From Streptantibioticus silvisoli (lineage in GTDB: Bacteria > Actinomycetota > Actinomycetes > Streptomycetales > Streptomycetaceae): a stretch of DNA of 64,000 bases. The notes under the pieces were generated by a model that made no database searches, had not been told where the DNA came from, and was given only the letters and a program-made list of their open reading frames with translations. Both the position numbers and the translations under genes were made by a program. Positions within the stretch are counted from its first letter, which is position 1; the number at the start of each line of letters is the position of its first letter. Shown in pieces: positions 9,150 through 18,754 of this stretch. The stretch spans positions 1-64,000 of the forward strand of contig NZ_JAAGKO020000028.1 in the NCBI RefSeq assembly GCF_027947535.2, written 5' to 3'.

Positions 9150-10436
9150 GTGGTGATGCGGAGTCTTGGTTCGCGGGTCGCGTCGTGGATGGGCCGCCGG
9201 TATCTGGCGAAGGCCAAGGGCCTTGACCTGTCCGAACTGGCGTTGTTCCCGTCGGCGGCTCTGATGCCGCTGCGGCGCGACGGGCTGGACCCCGTGCCGG
9301 AACTGGGCAAGCTGCGCGAGGAGGCGCCGGTCAGCAAACTCGTGCTGCCGTTCGGCGTCAACGTGTGGCTGGTGACCGGGTACGAACCGGTCAAGCAGGT
9401 GCTGGGCGACGCCAAGGCGTTCAGCAACGACTTCTCCAACATCATGGGGCGGGCCGGCACCGAGGACAGCCGCAACCCCGGCGGCCTGGGGTTCGCCGAC
9501 CCGCCGGTGCACACCCGGCTGCGCAAGCTGCTGACGCCCGAGTTCACCATGCGGCGCCTGGCGCGGCTGACGCCCGGCATCGAGTCGATCGTGCGCGAGC
9601 GGCTGGACGCCATGGAGGCGGCCGCGGCGGGCGGCCGGCCGGTCGACCTGGTCGCGGAGTTCGCGCTCCCCATACCCTCGCTCGTCATATGCGAACTGCT
9701 CGGCGTGCCCTACGGGGACCGCGAGGAGTTCCAGCACCTGAGCATGGCCCGTTTCGACCTGTTCGGCGGGGCGGGCGCGTCGTTCGGCTCCATATCGAAG
9801 TCGCTGGAGTACCTGCTGGAGGTGGTCCGCCGCCAGCGGACCGACCCCGGTGACGGCCTGATCGGCCAGATCATCAAGGAGCACGGCGACGAGATCGAGG
9901 ACGAGGAGCTGGCCGGTCTCGCCGACGGCGTGCTGACCGGCGGTTTCGAGACCACCGCCAGCATGATCGCGCTGGGCGGGCTGGTCCTGCTCCAGGACCC
10001 GGTCGCGTTCGGCCGCGTCGCGGACGGCGGCGAGGCGGCGGTCTCCGACTTCGTCGAGGAACTGCTGCGGCACCTGACCGTCGTCCAGGTCGCCTTCCCC
10101 CGGTTCGCCCGCCAGGACGTGGTGATCGGCGGCGTGCCGATCGGCAAGGGCGACGTGGTCGTCACCTCCCTGAGCGCCGCCGACCGCGACAGCGTGCTCG
10201 GCCCCGGGATGGACGTCATCGACTCCCACCGCGCCGCCACCTCGCACCTCGCCTTCGGCCACGGACTGCACCGCTGCATCGGCGCCCAGCTGGCCCGGAT
10301 GGAACTGCGCGCGGCCTACCCGGCCCTGGTCCACCGCTTCCCCGGCATGCGGCTGGCCGTGCCCCCGCAGGAGCTGATCTTCCGCAAGTCCTCGATCGTC
10401 TACGGCGTGGAGTCGCTGCCGGTGCGGTTGTCGTAG
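9150..10436 (+). CDS. Cytochrome P450
   Basis: Soluble bacterial class I P450 of about 428 residues; it needs ferredoxin and ferredoxin reductase, which are not in the window. Diagnostic motifs: I-helix GGFETTAS (acidic-alcohol pair E-T-T), K-helix EELLR (ExxR), and the heme-thiolate loop FGHGLHRCIGAQLAR near residue 370 with the Cys ligand. The N-terminal ADPPVHTRLRKLLTPEFT region is typical of actinomycete CYP105/107-like enzymes. Start choice: GTG 9150 lies 7 nt after GAGGGGG, with ATG 9156 just after it and ATG 9123 as a longer alternative. It stands alone between the rhomboid-like gene and a secreted protein. Substrate cannot be deduced. Confidence 0.93.
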   Translation: MVMRSLGSRVASWMGRRYLAKAKGLDLSELALFPSAALMPLRRDGLDPVPELGKLREEAPVSKLVLPFGVNVWLVTGYEPVKQVLGDAKAFSNDFSNIMGRAGTEDSRNPGGLGFADPPVHTRLRKLLTPEFTMRRLARLTPGIESIVRERLDAMEAAAAGGRPVDLVAEFALPIPSLVICELLGVPYGDREEFQHLSMARFDLFGGAGASFGSISKSLEYLLEVVRRQRTDPGDGLIGQIIKEHGDEIEDEELAGLADGVLTGGFETTASMIALGGLVLLQDPVAFGRVADGGEAAVSDFVEELLRHLTVVQVAFPRFARQDVVIGGVPIGKGDVVVTSLSAADRDSVLGPGMDVIDSHRAATSHLAFGHGLHRCIGAQLARMELRAAYPALVHRFPGMRLAVPPQELIFRKSSIVYGVESLPVRLS

Positions 10437-10841
10437 GTGCGGTTGTCGTACGGATGCCGGGGGGCCGCCGACGGGGAGGTGTGGACGTCGGACCGTAGGC
10501 GTCCAGCTGCGGAACGGCGTTGACCGGCCGCGTCGTTGAGGGGGCGCGTCGTTGACCGGCCGCATCGCTGATGTCAACGGGTCGCGCCGCCGAGGTCAAT
10601 CCGCGCTGACGCCGGCCGCTCACATCACTGACGCCGTATCACTTTTGTCAACCACCCCCGGTGCAAACCCTGTTGACCGCACACCGGTTCCCCCCTCGCC
10701 CCCGTCCGGAGCTGCCGGACCGCCCTCCCCGGATTGCCTGTCGTGTACGCGACAGCGTGGCTAGGGTGACGAGCGCGTTTCCGAACCTACGACATCGTGC
10801 CGTCGCGCCCCCCGCCGGCGGGGCGAGAAGGGCCAGCAGCC
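10437..10841. other. 405-bp intergenic region with GTTGACC-rich imperfect repeats
   Basis: Between the P450 stop and the secreted-protein start no gene is supported. The stretch 10500-10600 holds imperfect repeats around GTTGACCGGCCGC and GATGTCAACGGG. An AT-richer patch at about 10630-10645 (TCACTTTTGTCAACC) could include the downstream promoter. No strong terminator was found. Confidence 0.5.
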
Positions 10842-12182
10842 ATGCGTACCAGACGGACGGGTCTTCGCAAGCGGGTCGGCGCGGTCGCCGCGCTGGCGGT
10901 GGCCGCGCTGACGACCGCCGGAGCCTCCCAGGCGACCGCGGAGCAGGCCACCGCACGCCCGGCCCCGGCGACGATCGCCCCCGCGCAGGCCGCCCCGGCG
11001 ACAACCGCCCCCGCGAAGGCCGCCCCCGGCGCCTCCACCTCCGCCCCGGTCAGCTGGACCGTCGCGCTGGGGCACGGCGGCAGCAGCGCCGTCAACGTGC
11101 GCTACGCGGCCGGTGCCCTCCAGGTGCGGTCCGCCGGCTTCTCGCCGGCCGGTGAGCGGCCCGACCAGGGCTACGGCTCCCAGGTCTACCCGGCCCACGC
11201 CGTCGGCCACCCGGTCAACCGGGTGCGGGTCGCGCTGACGGCCACCACCCCGGCGTCCACCCGGGTCACCGTCGACGTGCGCGGCCGGGACGGCAGCGGC
11301 GCGTGGACCGAGTGGCGCGCGGTGAACGCCGCCGGCAGCGCGGTCCTGCCGCGGGTCGTCGACGCGGTGCAGGCCCGCGTCGACCTGTGGTCGCACGCCG
11401 CGGCCGTCCGGGTCCGCGGCCTGCGGCTGACCGCCGACACCACCCCGGTCGCGGCCGCCGCCGGCGCCGTCCGGCCGGCCGCCGCCGAGAGCTACCAGGT
11501 GTACGCCACCCGCGAGGGCCTGGTCGGCGGCACCACCGCCAACGGCCACGTCATCCAGACCAACGACCACTTCGTGGCGCTGCCCTCGGACCGCGCGCTG
11601 TCGCCCAACGGCAGCTCGGCGTACTCGGTGACCGTCTGCGGCCCGGCCCGCTGCGAGACCGCGCCGGTGTGGGACGTCGGCCCGTGGAACACCACCGACG
11701 ACTACTGGAACCCGGCCGGCACCCGCCAGTCGTGGACCGGCCTCGCCCAGGGCATGCCCGAGGCGGAGGCGGCCTACCAGAGCGGGTACAACGGCGGCCA
11801 GGACCAGTTCGGCCGCAGCGTGTCCAACCCGGCCGGCATCGACCTGGCCGACGGCACGTTCTACAACGTCGGCCTGAACGACAACGGCTGGGTCACCGTG
11901 ACGTACAACTGGACCTCCGGCGGCGGCGCGGGCACCAAGAACTTCCCGACCTGGGGCACCGGCGTGAACATCCACGGCCAGGCGAACTCCACCTCCGGCG
12001 TGGTCGCCGTGCTGGCCGGTCCGACCACGGTGGCCGTCCAGTGCCAGGTGCACGGCCAGAGCATCACCTACGACGGCATCACCAACGACGGCTGGTCCTA
12101 CCTGCCGGCCTACGGCGGCTACATCTCCAACATCTTCATCAACGTCCCGCAGGCGTGGCTGCCCGGGGTGCCCACCTGCTGA
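10842..12182 (+). CDS. Secreted protein of unknown function with Cys-paired C-terminal domain
   Basis: A 446-residue exported protein. The N-terminus MRTRRTGLRKRVGAVAALAV with following Ala-rich helix is a clear Sec signal, then a low-complexity Ala/Pro/Thr spacer to about residue 65. One domain (VSWTVALGHGGSSAVNVRY to LRLTAD) resembles a beta-sandwich fold. The next carries VTVCGPARCETAPVWDVGPW, suggestive of a double-psi barrel or SH3-like module of actinobacterial cell-wall proteins, and the end FINVPQAWLPGVPTC keeps a C-terminal Cys. The start ATG 10842 is the first that yields the signal peptide. A hairpin at 12199-12227 follows. I do not recognise an enzymatic function. Confidence 0.82.
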   Translation: MRTRRTGLRKRVGAVAALAVAALTTAGASQATAEQATARPAPATIAPAQAAPATTAPAKAAPGASTSAPVSWTVALGHGGSSAVNVRYAAGALQVRSAGFSPAGERPDQGYGSQVYPAHAVGHPVNRVRVALTATTPASTRVTVDVRGRDGSGAWTEWRAVNAAGSAVLPRVVDAVQARVDLWSHAAAVRVRGLRLTADTTPVAAAAGAVRPAAAESYQVYATREGLVGGTTANGHVIQTNDHFVALPSDRALSPNGSSAYSVTVCGPARCETAPVWDVGPWNTTDDYWNPAGTRQSWTGLAQGMPEAEAAYQSGYNGGQDQFGRSVSNPAGIDLADGTFYNVGLNDNGWVTVTYNWTSGGGAGTKNFPTWGTGVNIHGQANSTSGVVAVLAGPTTVAVQCQVHGQSITYDGITNDGWSYLPAYGGYISNIFINVPQAWLPGVPTC

Positions 12183-12198
12183 ACCCCGCGTGAACCCC

Positions 12199-12227
12199 GG
12201 GGGCGGTCCGCGCGGCGGGCCGCCCCC
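12199..12227 (+). terminator. Terminator-like hairpin after the secreted-protein gene
   Basis: GGGGGCGG (12199-12206) pairs with CCGCCCCC (12220-12227) 17 bp after the stop, with a 13-nt loop. Confidence 0.55.
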
Positions 12228-12328
12228 GCGGCGTACACCCTCCCAGGGGCGCGGTATTCACGCTGGTAGGGTCCGATGCCGACGACCGGCGGACGCACGA
12301 CACGCCGGCAGGCTGAGGGGTACGCACC

Positions 12329-13333
12329 ATGAAGGTTCTGATCGCCGGGGGCGCCGGCTACATCGGCAGCACGGTCGCTTCGGCCTGTCTGGACGAGGGC
12401 ATCCATCCGGTCATCCTGGACAACCTCGTCACCGGGCGGCGCGAGTTCACCGCCGGCCGGGACTTCTACGAGGGCGACATCGCCGACGGCGCGCTGGTCG
12501 ACCGGGTCTTCGCCGACCACCCCGACATCGACGCCGTGGTGCACTGCGCCGCGCTGATCGTCGTACCGGACTCGGTGGCCGACCCGGTCGGGTACTACCG
12601 GGCCAACGTGGCGGCGAGCCTGGAGTTCACCGAGCACCTGCTGCGCAACGGCTGCGGCCGGATGATCTTCAGCTCGTCGGCCTCGATCTACTCCACGCCC
12701 GAGGACTTCACCGTCACCGAGGACTCCCCGCTGGCGCCGCAGAGCCCGTACGCGCGCACCAAGGCGGTCTGCGAGGGCATGTTCGCCGACATCGCGGCCG
12801 GCCGGCCCATCCGCATCCTGTCGCTGCGGTACTTCAACCCGATCGGCGCCGACCCGAAGATGCGCACCGGCCTGCAGCTGCGCCGCCCCAGCCACGCGCT
12901 GGGCATGATGATGAGCGCCCAGGAGGAAGGCGTGCCGTTCCGGGTCACCGGCACCGACTACCCGACCCGGGACGGCTCCGGCATCCGCGACTACGTCCAC
13001 GTGTGGGACCTGGCCGCGGCGCACGTCGCCGCCCTCACCCGGTTCGACGCGGTGCTGCCCGACAGCCCCGACGCGCCGTCCTCCACCGTCATCAACCTCG
13101 GCACCGGCACCGGCACCACCGTGCGCGAACTGGTCGCGGCGTTCAACTCGGTCGCCGACGTCCCGATCACCTCCGTCGACACCGGCCCCCGCCCCGGCGA
13201 CGTGGCCGGCGCGTTCACCAGCGGCGACCGGGCCCGCGAACTGCTGGACTGGCGGCCGAGGTTCACCGTCGCCGACGGCATCCGCGACTCGCTGCACTGG
13301 GGCACGCTGCGCGACGGCGTCCTGAACGGCTGA
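12329..13333 (+). CDS. galE: UDP-glucose 4-epimerase
   Basis: A 334-residue extended SDR that interconverts UDP-glucose and UDP-galactose using bound NAD. It shows GGAGYIGS at residues 7-14, the SSSASIY active-site segment near 113-119, YARTK with the catalytic Tyr/Lys, RYFNPIGADP, and VINLGTGTGTTV late in the chain. Length matches bacterial GalE. It is monocistronic between a hairpin-terminated upstream gene and a bidirectional terminator. Other UDP-sugar epimerase activity cannot be excluded from sequence. Confidence 0.93.
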   Translation: MKVLIAGGAGYIGSTVASACLDEGIHPVILDNLVTGRREFTAGRDFYEGDIADGALVDRVFADHPDIDAVVHCAALIVVPDSVADPVGYYRANVAASLEFTEHLLRNGCGRMIFSSSASIYSTPEDFTVTEDSPLAPQSPYARTKAVCEGMFADIAAGRPIRILSLRYFNPIGADPKMRTGLQLRRPSHALGMMMSAQEEGVPFRVTGTDYPTRDGSGIRDYVHVWDLAAAHVAALTRFDAVLPDSPDAPSSTVINLGTGTGTTVRELVAAFNSVADVPITSVDTGPRPGDVAGAFTSGDRARELLDWRPRFTVADGIRDSLHWGTLRDGVLNG

Positions 13334-13431
13334 CGGCCCCGGCACGTTCGCCCCGGGCGGTCGTCCCACGGCGGCGCCCCGCCCGGGGGCCGTACGGGAC
13401 CCGCCGCCCGTACGGAGGCCCGGCGACGCGG

Positions 13432-13464
13432 AAGGCGCGGCACCCGGTGAGGGTGCCGCGCCTT
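13432..13464. terminator. Bidirectional terminator between galE and the LCP gene
   Basis: AAGGCGCGGCACCC (13432-13445) and GGGTGCCGCGCCTT (13451-13464) form a perfect 14-bp stem with a 5-nt loop. The flanking AA/TT lets it serve the two convergent genes. Confidence 0.88.
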
Positions 13465-13523
13465 TGCCGTGCCGCCATCAGGTTCCGTGTACCGCGGTCA
13501 GGCCGCCGGACGGCTCAGGGTGC

Positions 13524-15194
13524 TCACGGCGCGGAGTTCTTCACGTTGGGGCTGATCTCGTACGCGTGGACCGGCGTCATGCCGTACGGGGTCGTGGCGG
13601 TGGTGACCTGGCCGGCCCCGGTCGCGCCGATGGTGCTGAAGTGGCTGACCTGGGCGCAGCCCTTGTTGTCGCCGCCGTTCTGCACGCTGGCGCCGCCGAG
13701 GGCCTGGGCGGTGTCGGCCGGCGCCGGCTTGCCCTTGCCGCCGGGGAAGGTGTTGCCGGTGGGCCAGTCGTTGCCGATCAGCAGCGTGATCTGGCTGCCG
13801 GTGCCCTGCTTGAGCGCCGAGGACGGCAGGCCCAGCGTGCCGGCGACCGCCTTGGCCTGCGCCTTCTGGCTGGCCGGGTAGGTCAGCAGGGTCGTCGCGG
13901 CGCTGCCGCCGTTGCCGCCGGCGGTCTGCTGGCTGTAGCCCTTGGCGATCAGCGCCTGGGCGATCGCGCCGGCCCGGCCCGGGATCGTCGTGCCGTTCTG
14001 CACCTGCACGGCGATGTTGCCGGTGGGGATCGCGGTGGCGGACGAGGCGGCCGTCGACTTCTTGCCGCTGGCGGTGGTCAGCGACTGGTCGTCGGAGACG
14101 GTCTGGAACAGCGTCTGCGCGCCGGGGCCGACGACCAGCCGGCCGCCCATGCCGGGGGCCGGGTCCTGGCCGGTCTGCATGGTGGCGAACGTGATGCGGT
14201 TGGCGGGGACCTTGTTGACGTCGCCCGCCAGGCTGATCATCTTCGAGATGCTGTTCAGACCGGTGTCGACCGTCAGCGACTTGGTGGCGGCGTTGGCCAG
14301 GCTCCAGATCGCGCTGGGGTTGGTCAGGGTGCCGGCGCTCTTCAGCTTGCTGATCAGGCTGGACAGGTACAGGTGCTGCGCCACGGTACGGCCGGTGTCG
14401 GTGCCGTCGCCGAAGCCGTGCCGGGTGCGCAGGAACTCCAGGGCGGCGTCACCGGTGAGGGTGTGGCTGCCCTTCGACAGCTTCAGGTGCGAGTACGGGT
14501 CGTAGACGTTGTCGCTGACGCAGACCTGCACGCCGCCGACCGCGTCGGCCATGTTCACCACGCCGGAGAAGTCGACCATCATGAAGTGGTCGATGGGTAT
14601 CCCGGTCAGCTGGTGGACGGCCGCGACGCTGCATCCCGGGCCCCAGTTGAGCGCCGAGTTGATCATGTCGGTGCGCGCCGGGGTGCTGGTGTGGTTGTCG
14701 TTGTCCGTGCAGGCCGGGAGGGCGGTCTCCAGGTCGCGCGGGATGCTCATCACGGTGGCGTTGGACCGGTCGGCGGAGATGTGGACCACCATCTCCACGT
14801 CGGCCCGCGCGCCGCCGCCGGGGGTGCAGGCGCCGCCGAGCTTGCAGTCGGCGGCGTTGGTCCGCGAGTCCGATCCGATCATCAGGATGTTGATCGGCGT
14901 GCGGCCGAACGCGTCCGCCTTCTCGTGGCCGGCTCCGGCGCCGGTGCCCGAGTACAGGTCGTCCGAGTGGATGTTGCCGTTGAGCTTGTTGTACGCGTAC
15001 GCAACGCCGACGCCGCCGATGACCACCACGAACCCGACCACCATCGCGGTGATCTTCAGGCCCTTGTGCTTGCGCCTGCGGTTCTTGCGCGCCGCGGCCC
15101 GCCCCCCCGAGGCGGCGGAGGTGTCCTGCGCAGGGGCGCGCCGGCGTGACGACGCACGGCCTGGCGGAACACTCGGTGTCTCTGTCACGGCCAC
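13524..15194 (-). CDS. LytR-CpsA-Psr (LCP) family cell-wall ligase
   Basis: A 556-residue membrane-anchored protein. A basic cytosolic tail (RKNRRRKHKGLK) precedes one transmembrane helix (ITAMVVGFVVVIGGVGVAYAY). The extracellular LCP domain follows with ILMIGSDSR, the Arg-bearing VMSIPRDLE, and the GDAALEFLRTRHGFGDGTD hallmark. The C-terminal LytR_C domain covers IAVQVQNGTTIPGRAGAIAQAL to TLLIGNDWPTG. LCP enzymes transfer undecaprenyl-linked glycopolymers to peptidoglycan. The start has several possible upstream frames, but MAVTETPSVPPG is natural. It reads toward galE and shares its terminator. Confidence 0.93.
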   Translation of the reverse strand: MAVTETPSVPPGRASSRRRAPAQDTSAASGGRAAARKNRRRKHKGLKITAMVVGFVVVIGGVGVAYAYNKLNGNIHSDDLYSGTGAGAGHEKADAFGRTPINILMIGSDSRTNAADCKLGGACTPGGGARADVEMVVHISADRSNATVMSIPRDLETALPACTDNDNHTSTPARTDMINSALNWGPGCSVAAVHQLTGIPIDHFMMVDFSGVVNMADAVGGVQVCVSDNVYDPYSHLKLSKGSHTLTGDAALEFLRTRHGFGDGTDTGRTVAQHLYLSSLISKLKSAGTLTNPSAIWSLANAATKSLTVDTGLNSISKMISLAGDVNKVPANRITFATMQTGQDPAPGMGGRLVVGPGAQTLFQTVSDDQSLTTASGKKSTAASSATAIPTGNIAVQVQNGTTIPGRAGAIAQALIAKGYSQQTAGGNGGSAATTLLTYPASQKAQAKAVAGTLGLPSSALKQGTGSQITLLIGNDWPTGNTFPGGKGKPAPADTAQALGGASVQNGGDNKGCAQVSHFSTIGATGAGQVTTATTPYGMTPVHAYEISPNVKNSAP

Positions 15195-15907
15195 TTCCTG
15201 TGGACATCGAGCCCGGGAGGGGCTTCCTGGATCTGTGAGGAGGGGCTGACGAAGGCGTCAGCGGTCGGGTGCGGCCCACAACGTAACAAGCAATTCTGCA
15301 TATGATCCACGAGCCGGGATTTGGACAAGTCGCATGATTTACGGTCAAATGCGCCTGACTTGGCGAGATTAAAACCGTTGCCAAATCATTCCCAGACCTG
15401 TTTCGAGCCGCCGCAGTCGGGCTCGGACCCGCCGCGGCCGGTTCCGGCACCGTTGTGAACGACGTCACGCACGCGCGGCGGCCGGCGGACGAGGCCGAGT
15501 ACCGCGCCGAAGACAGCCATGTCACGCACGCACGCACGCGCGGCGGCCGGCGGCTCTCGCGGACCTCGGGGCTCTCGCGGACCTCGGCGGGTCTCGCGAT
15601 CCCGGCGGCTCCCGCGGTCCCGGTGACGTCACGGGACCGGCGCGCGCACGACGGGCCGCCGCCCGGGCCCGCCATGTCCACCGGTGTCCCCGCCCGCGGC
15701 GGTGGCCGTCGCCGCGGTGCCGATCGGCTGGCCCGGGCTGCCCGCCGGCGCCGGCGGGAGGGCGGCACAGCGATCACATATATAAGGACAGGCGGCAGCG
15801 GGACGGGAAACGTCAACACCGCGTCCCGGCACGGCGGTTCGGCCGGTCCGGTGCGCGGTGCGGCGGGTGGGCCGCCGCCGGGCCGCAGCCCGCCGCCGGC
15901 CCGCCGG
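15195..15907. other. 713-bp non-coding region with AT-rich promoter segment and direct repeats
   Basis: Positions 15280-15400 are AT-rich for this genome and probably hold the LCP promoter on the minus strand; TTGTCC near 15330 is a possible -35. Positions 15464-15488 and 15521-15553 carry a direct repeat with core GCACGCGCGGCGGCCGGCGG. Positions 15550-15610 hold several CTCGCGGACCTCGG units. No gene is supported. Confidence 0.55.
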
Positions 15908-16348
15908 TCACTCGTCGGCCGGCAGCGGCTGCGCGGTGTCGAGGAAGAACGTGTCGATGCTGTGCACCGACTGGATGAAGTCGTCCAGGTTGACCGGCTT
16001 GGTCACGTACGCGTTGGCGTGCTGCGCGTAGGCGTTGTGGATGTCGTCGGGCGCGCCGGAGGTGGTGAGGACGACCACCGGGATGACGCTGAGGTCCGCG
16101 TCGTCCTTGAGGATGGTCAGCAGCTCGCGGCCGCTCATCCGCGGCATGTTGAGGTCCAGGACGATGAGGTCCGGGCGGGCGTTGGCCGTGTCGCGCAGGT
16201 ATTCCAGCGCGGCCACGCCGTCCTCGACGCGGTGCACGGTGCGGGTCATCTGGCGCTCGATGAGCGCCTCCTCGACCAGCAGGGCGTCGGCGGGGTCGTC
16301 CTCGATCAGCAGCACGTTGTAGGGGCGGGCGGGAACGAGAGCGTGCAC
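15908..16348 (-). CDS. Single-domain response regulator (receiver only)
   Basis: A 146-residue CheY-like receiver of the type paired with phytochrome-like kinases. It shows the acidic pair in LLIEDDPADALL, the phospho-acceptor in LIVLDLNMPRMSG, VVLTTSG with the switch Thr, and AYVTKPVNLDDF with the conserved Lys. No output domain follows. I place the start at GTG 16348 (HALVPARPYNVLLIEDD) because GGAGAA precedes it, yet the frame stays open upstream through an HTH-like segment to 16786, so a fusion is possible. It is divergent from the histidine kinase at 16922 and probably its phosphorelay partner. Confidence 0.9.
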   Translation of the reverse strand: MHALVPARPYNVLLIEDDPADALLVEEALIERQMTRTVHRVEDGVAALEYLRDTANARPDLIVLDLNMPRMSGRELLTILKDDADLSVIPVVVLTTSGAPDDIHNAYAQHANAYVTKPVNLDDFIQSVHSIDTFFLDTAQPLPADE

Positions 16349-16786
16349 GGCGGTTCTCCGGATCGTGGGGGTGGCGGGGACGGGTGTCGTTGTGCGGGCG
16401 CCGGGGGCCAGCCCTGGCCACCTGCGTCGGGCACCTTGTCGGCTCATACCCCAGGCGGTCCCCAGTTGGGGATAGCCGGCGCCGGCGTGCGCGGCCGCCT
16501 GGGCCTCCAGGTCGGCACGCCGCTCGACGGCCTGCCGCAGCTGGGCCAGCGCGTGCAGGCGAGCGAGTGCGCCGGCCGGTTCCGGCGCGGCCACCTGGCC
16601 CGGGGACTGCCCCGGCCCGGCCGGCTCCGCCGGTGCGGTACCGCCCGCCGCCCTGGCGCCGGGTCCGAAGTCGAGGCCGGCCAGGTAATGGGCCAGGTCC
16701 TCGACGGCACGGTCGGCGAAGGCGACGAGATCGTTCGGTTCGAGCCTGGGGGTAGCGGGGGTAGGAGTGTGATCCGTACGGCGCAC
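16349..16786 (-). CDS. HTH-like coding segment in frame with the receiver gene
   Basis: The receiver frame continues upstream without a stop to a GTG at 16786 (VRRTDHTPTPATPRLEPNDL). It encodes helical sequence VAFADRAVEDLAHYLAGLDF, a Pro/Gly linker, a helix ALARLHALAQLRQAVERRAD, and then GTAWGMSRQGARRRWPGL, a motif seen at the end of small actinobacterial HTH proteins. The coding quality argues for a real gene. It is either a separate upstream protein that reads into the receiver, or the N-terminal domain of a 292-residue HTH-receiver fusion. No stop codon separates the two, so the fusion must be considered. Confidence 0.55.
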
Positions 16787-16921
16787 TTCCGTAGGGTACG
16801 CGCCCGGTCGAACACCCGACAACAGGAGTTGTCATCGACTGTATGCTCTGCCCCGATCGGCGCCCGGCCGGTCGGGCGTCATCGACGTGCTGAATCGACG
16901 TGCTGTGGGGAGGGGCTCGAC

Positions 16922-18754
16922 ATGGCGAGCCACGTTGACGGGCCCGGCCCGGACATCTCGGCGACGCCGGGCGCGGCACCGCCGGGCGCGAGACCGCCCG
17001 CCGGCCACGACACGGCACCGGCCCGCTCGACGGGAACGCCGGCCCCGGCACCGGCCCCGACGCCGGCCACGCAACCGGCACCGTCGAGCACGGCACCGTC
17101 GAACACGGCACCCGCGGCCTCCGCCCCAGCCACCGCCACCGCACCGTCGAGCACTCCGCCGTCGTCCGGCTCCCGCCGTTCCCGCCGGACCACCCAGCAG
17201 CTCCTCACCCGCGGGGTCTGCGCCGCGCTGGCGGTGCTGGCGGTGCTGTCGGTGGTCGGCATGGTGTTCTTCGCACGGGCCACGTCGGTCAGCGACGACC
17301 TGCTGGACCGCACCACGCCCGCGCTGGTGAACTCCGCGAACCTGGAGAGCGCGCTGATCAACCAGGAGACCGGCATCCGCGGCTACGGCCTCAGCGGACA
17401 GCGGGACTTCCTCCAGCCGTACACCGAGGGCGCCACCCAGGAGCGGCAGGCCGTCGCCCAGCTGCACCGGCTGCTGCCGGCCGGTTCGCCGGCCTCCCGC
17501 GACCTGACGGCCGTGCTGAAGGTGGCCGACCACTGGCAGGACCGCATCGCCCGGCCGATCGCCGCCGAGCCGGCCGGGGCGCCCGCCCCGCTGGCCACCC
17601 AGCGCGCCGACGAGGGGCGCAAGGACTTCGATGCCGTCCGCGCCGCCCTGACCGTCCAGCAGACCCGGCTGCGCGCCCAGCAGGTGAGCACCCGCGCCGA
17701 ACTGAACCACATCGACACCGAACGCGACGTGGTCTTCGTCGTCATCGCCGGCGTCGTGCTGCTGCTGGCCGTCCTGATCTTCGTCGGCCTGCGCCGCGTC
17801 GTCACCGGGCCGCTGGACCGGTTGTCGCAGGACGTGCGGCGGGTCTCGCGCGGCGACTTCAACCACCCGGTCGAAGGGGCCGGCCCGGCCGACCTGCGGC
17901 GGCTGGCCTCCGACGTCAACACGATGCGCGAACGCCTCGCCGCCGAACTGGTCTTCACCAACCGTGCCCGCGACCAGCTGGACGAGCAGGCCGCCGACCT
18001 GCGCCGCTCCAACGCCGAGCTGGAGCAGTTCGCCTACGTCGCCTCGCACGACCTCCAGGAGCCGCTGCGCAAGGTCGCCAGCTTCTGCCAGCTGCTGGAA
18101 CGCCGGTACGCCGCCCAGCTCGACGACCGTGCCCGCACCTACATCGGCTTCGCGGTCGACGGCGCGAACCGCATGCAGGGGCTGATCAACGACCTGCTGG
18201 AGTTCTCCCGCGTCGGCCGCCTGCACGCCGAGCACGGACCGGTGGACCTGGAGGAGGTCCTCACCCGCGTCGAGGACTCGCTGAGCATCGCGATCGACGA
18301 GTCCGGCGCCGACGTCCGGCACGATCCGCTGCCCACCGTCACCGGCGACCGCACCCAGCTGAGCATGCTGATGCAGAACCTGCTGAGCAACGCGATCAAG
18401 TTCCGCTCCCCGGACCGGCCGCCGCGGCTGGACGTCACCGTGGTGCGCCGCGGCCCGGTCTGGGAGATCGCGGTGGCCGACAACGGCATCGGCATCGAGC
18501 AGGCGTACGCGGAGAAGGTCTTCGTCATCTTCCAGCGCCTGCACACCCGTGAGACGTATCCGGGCAACGGGATCGGGCTCGCGCTCTGCAAGAAGATCGT
18601 GGAGTACCACGGCGGCACCATCACGCTGGACCCCGACCACGGTCCCGGCGCCCGGCTCGTCCTCACCCTGCCGGTGATGGACGACGCCCCGCCGGCCGCG
18701 GACGACGAGCCGCTCGCACCGGCCGGCGCCGAGGCCGCGGGGGAGCGGGCATGA
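16922..18754 (+). CDS. Sensor histidine kinase (CHASE3-HAMP-HisKA-HATPase)
   Basis: A 610-residue membrane kinase. A long Pro/Ala/Thr-rich cytosolic N-terminus leads to TM1 (CAALAVLAVLSVVGMVFF), then a CHASE3-like extracellular helical domain with LESALINQETGIRGYGLSG, and TM2 (VFVVIAGVVLLLAVLIFVGL). The HAMP segment is RRVVTGPLDRLSQDVRRVS. The phospho-acceptor is YVASHDLQEPLRKV near residue 371, the HDLQEP type of phytochrome-like kinases. The ATPase motifs are NLLSNAIKF, DNGIGI and GNGIGLALCKKIVEYHGG. ATG 16922 has GGGGAGGGG upstream. Its stop overlaps the next start (ATGA), so it is co-translated with the receiver-phosphatase gene. Confidence 0.93.
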   Translation: MASHVDGPGPDISATPGAAPPGARPPAGHDTAPARSTGTPAPAPAPTPATQPAPSSTAPSNTAPAASAPATATAPSSTPPSSGSRRSRRTTQQLLTRGVCAALAVLAVLSVVGMVFFARATSVSDDLLDRTTPALVNSANLESALINQETGIRGYGLSGQRDFLQPYTEGATQERQAVAQLHRLLPAGSPASRDLTAVLKVADHWQDRIARPIAAEPAGAPAPLATQRADEGRKDFDAVRAALTVQQTRLRAQQVSTRAELNHIDTERDVVFVVIAGVVLLLAVLIFVGLRRVVTGPLDRLSQDVRRVSRGDFNHPVEGAGPADLRRLASDVNTMRERLAAELVFTNRARDQLDEQAADLRRSNAELEQFAYVASHDLQEPLRKVASFCQLLERRYAAQLDDRARTYIGFAVDGANRMQGLINDLLEFSRVGRLHAEHGPVDLEEVLTRVEDSLSIAIDESGADVRHDPLPTVTGDRTQLSMLMQNLLSNAIKFRSPDRPPRLDVTVVRRGPVWEIAVADNGIGIEQAYAEKVFVIFQRLHTRETYPGNGIGLALCKKIVEYHGGTITLDPDHGPGARLVLTLPVMDDAPPAADDEPLAPAGAEAAGERA

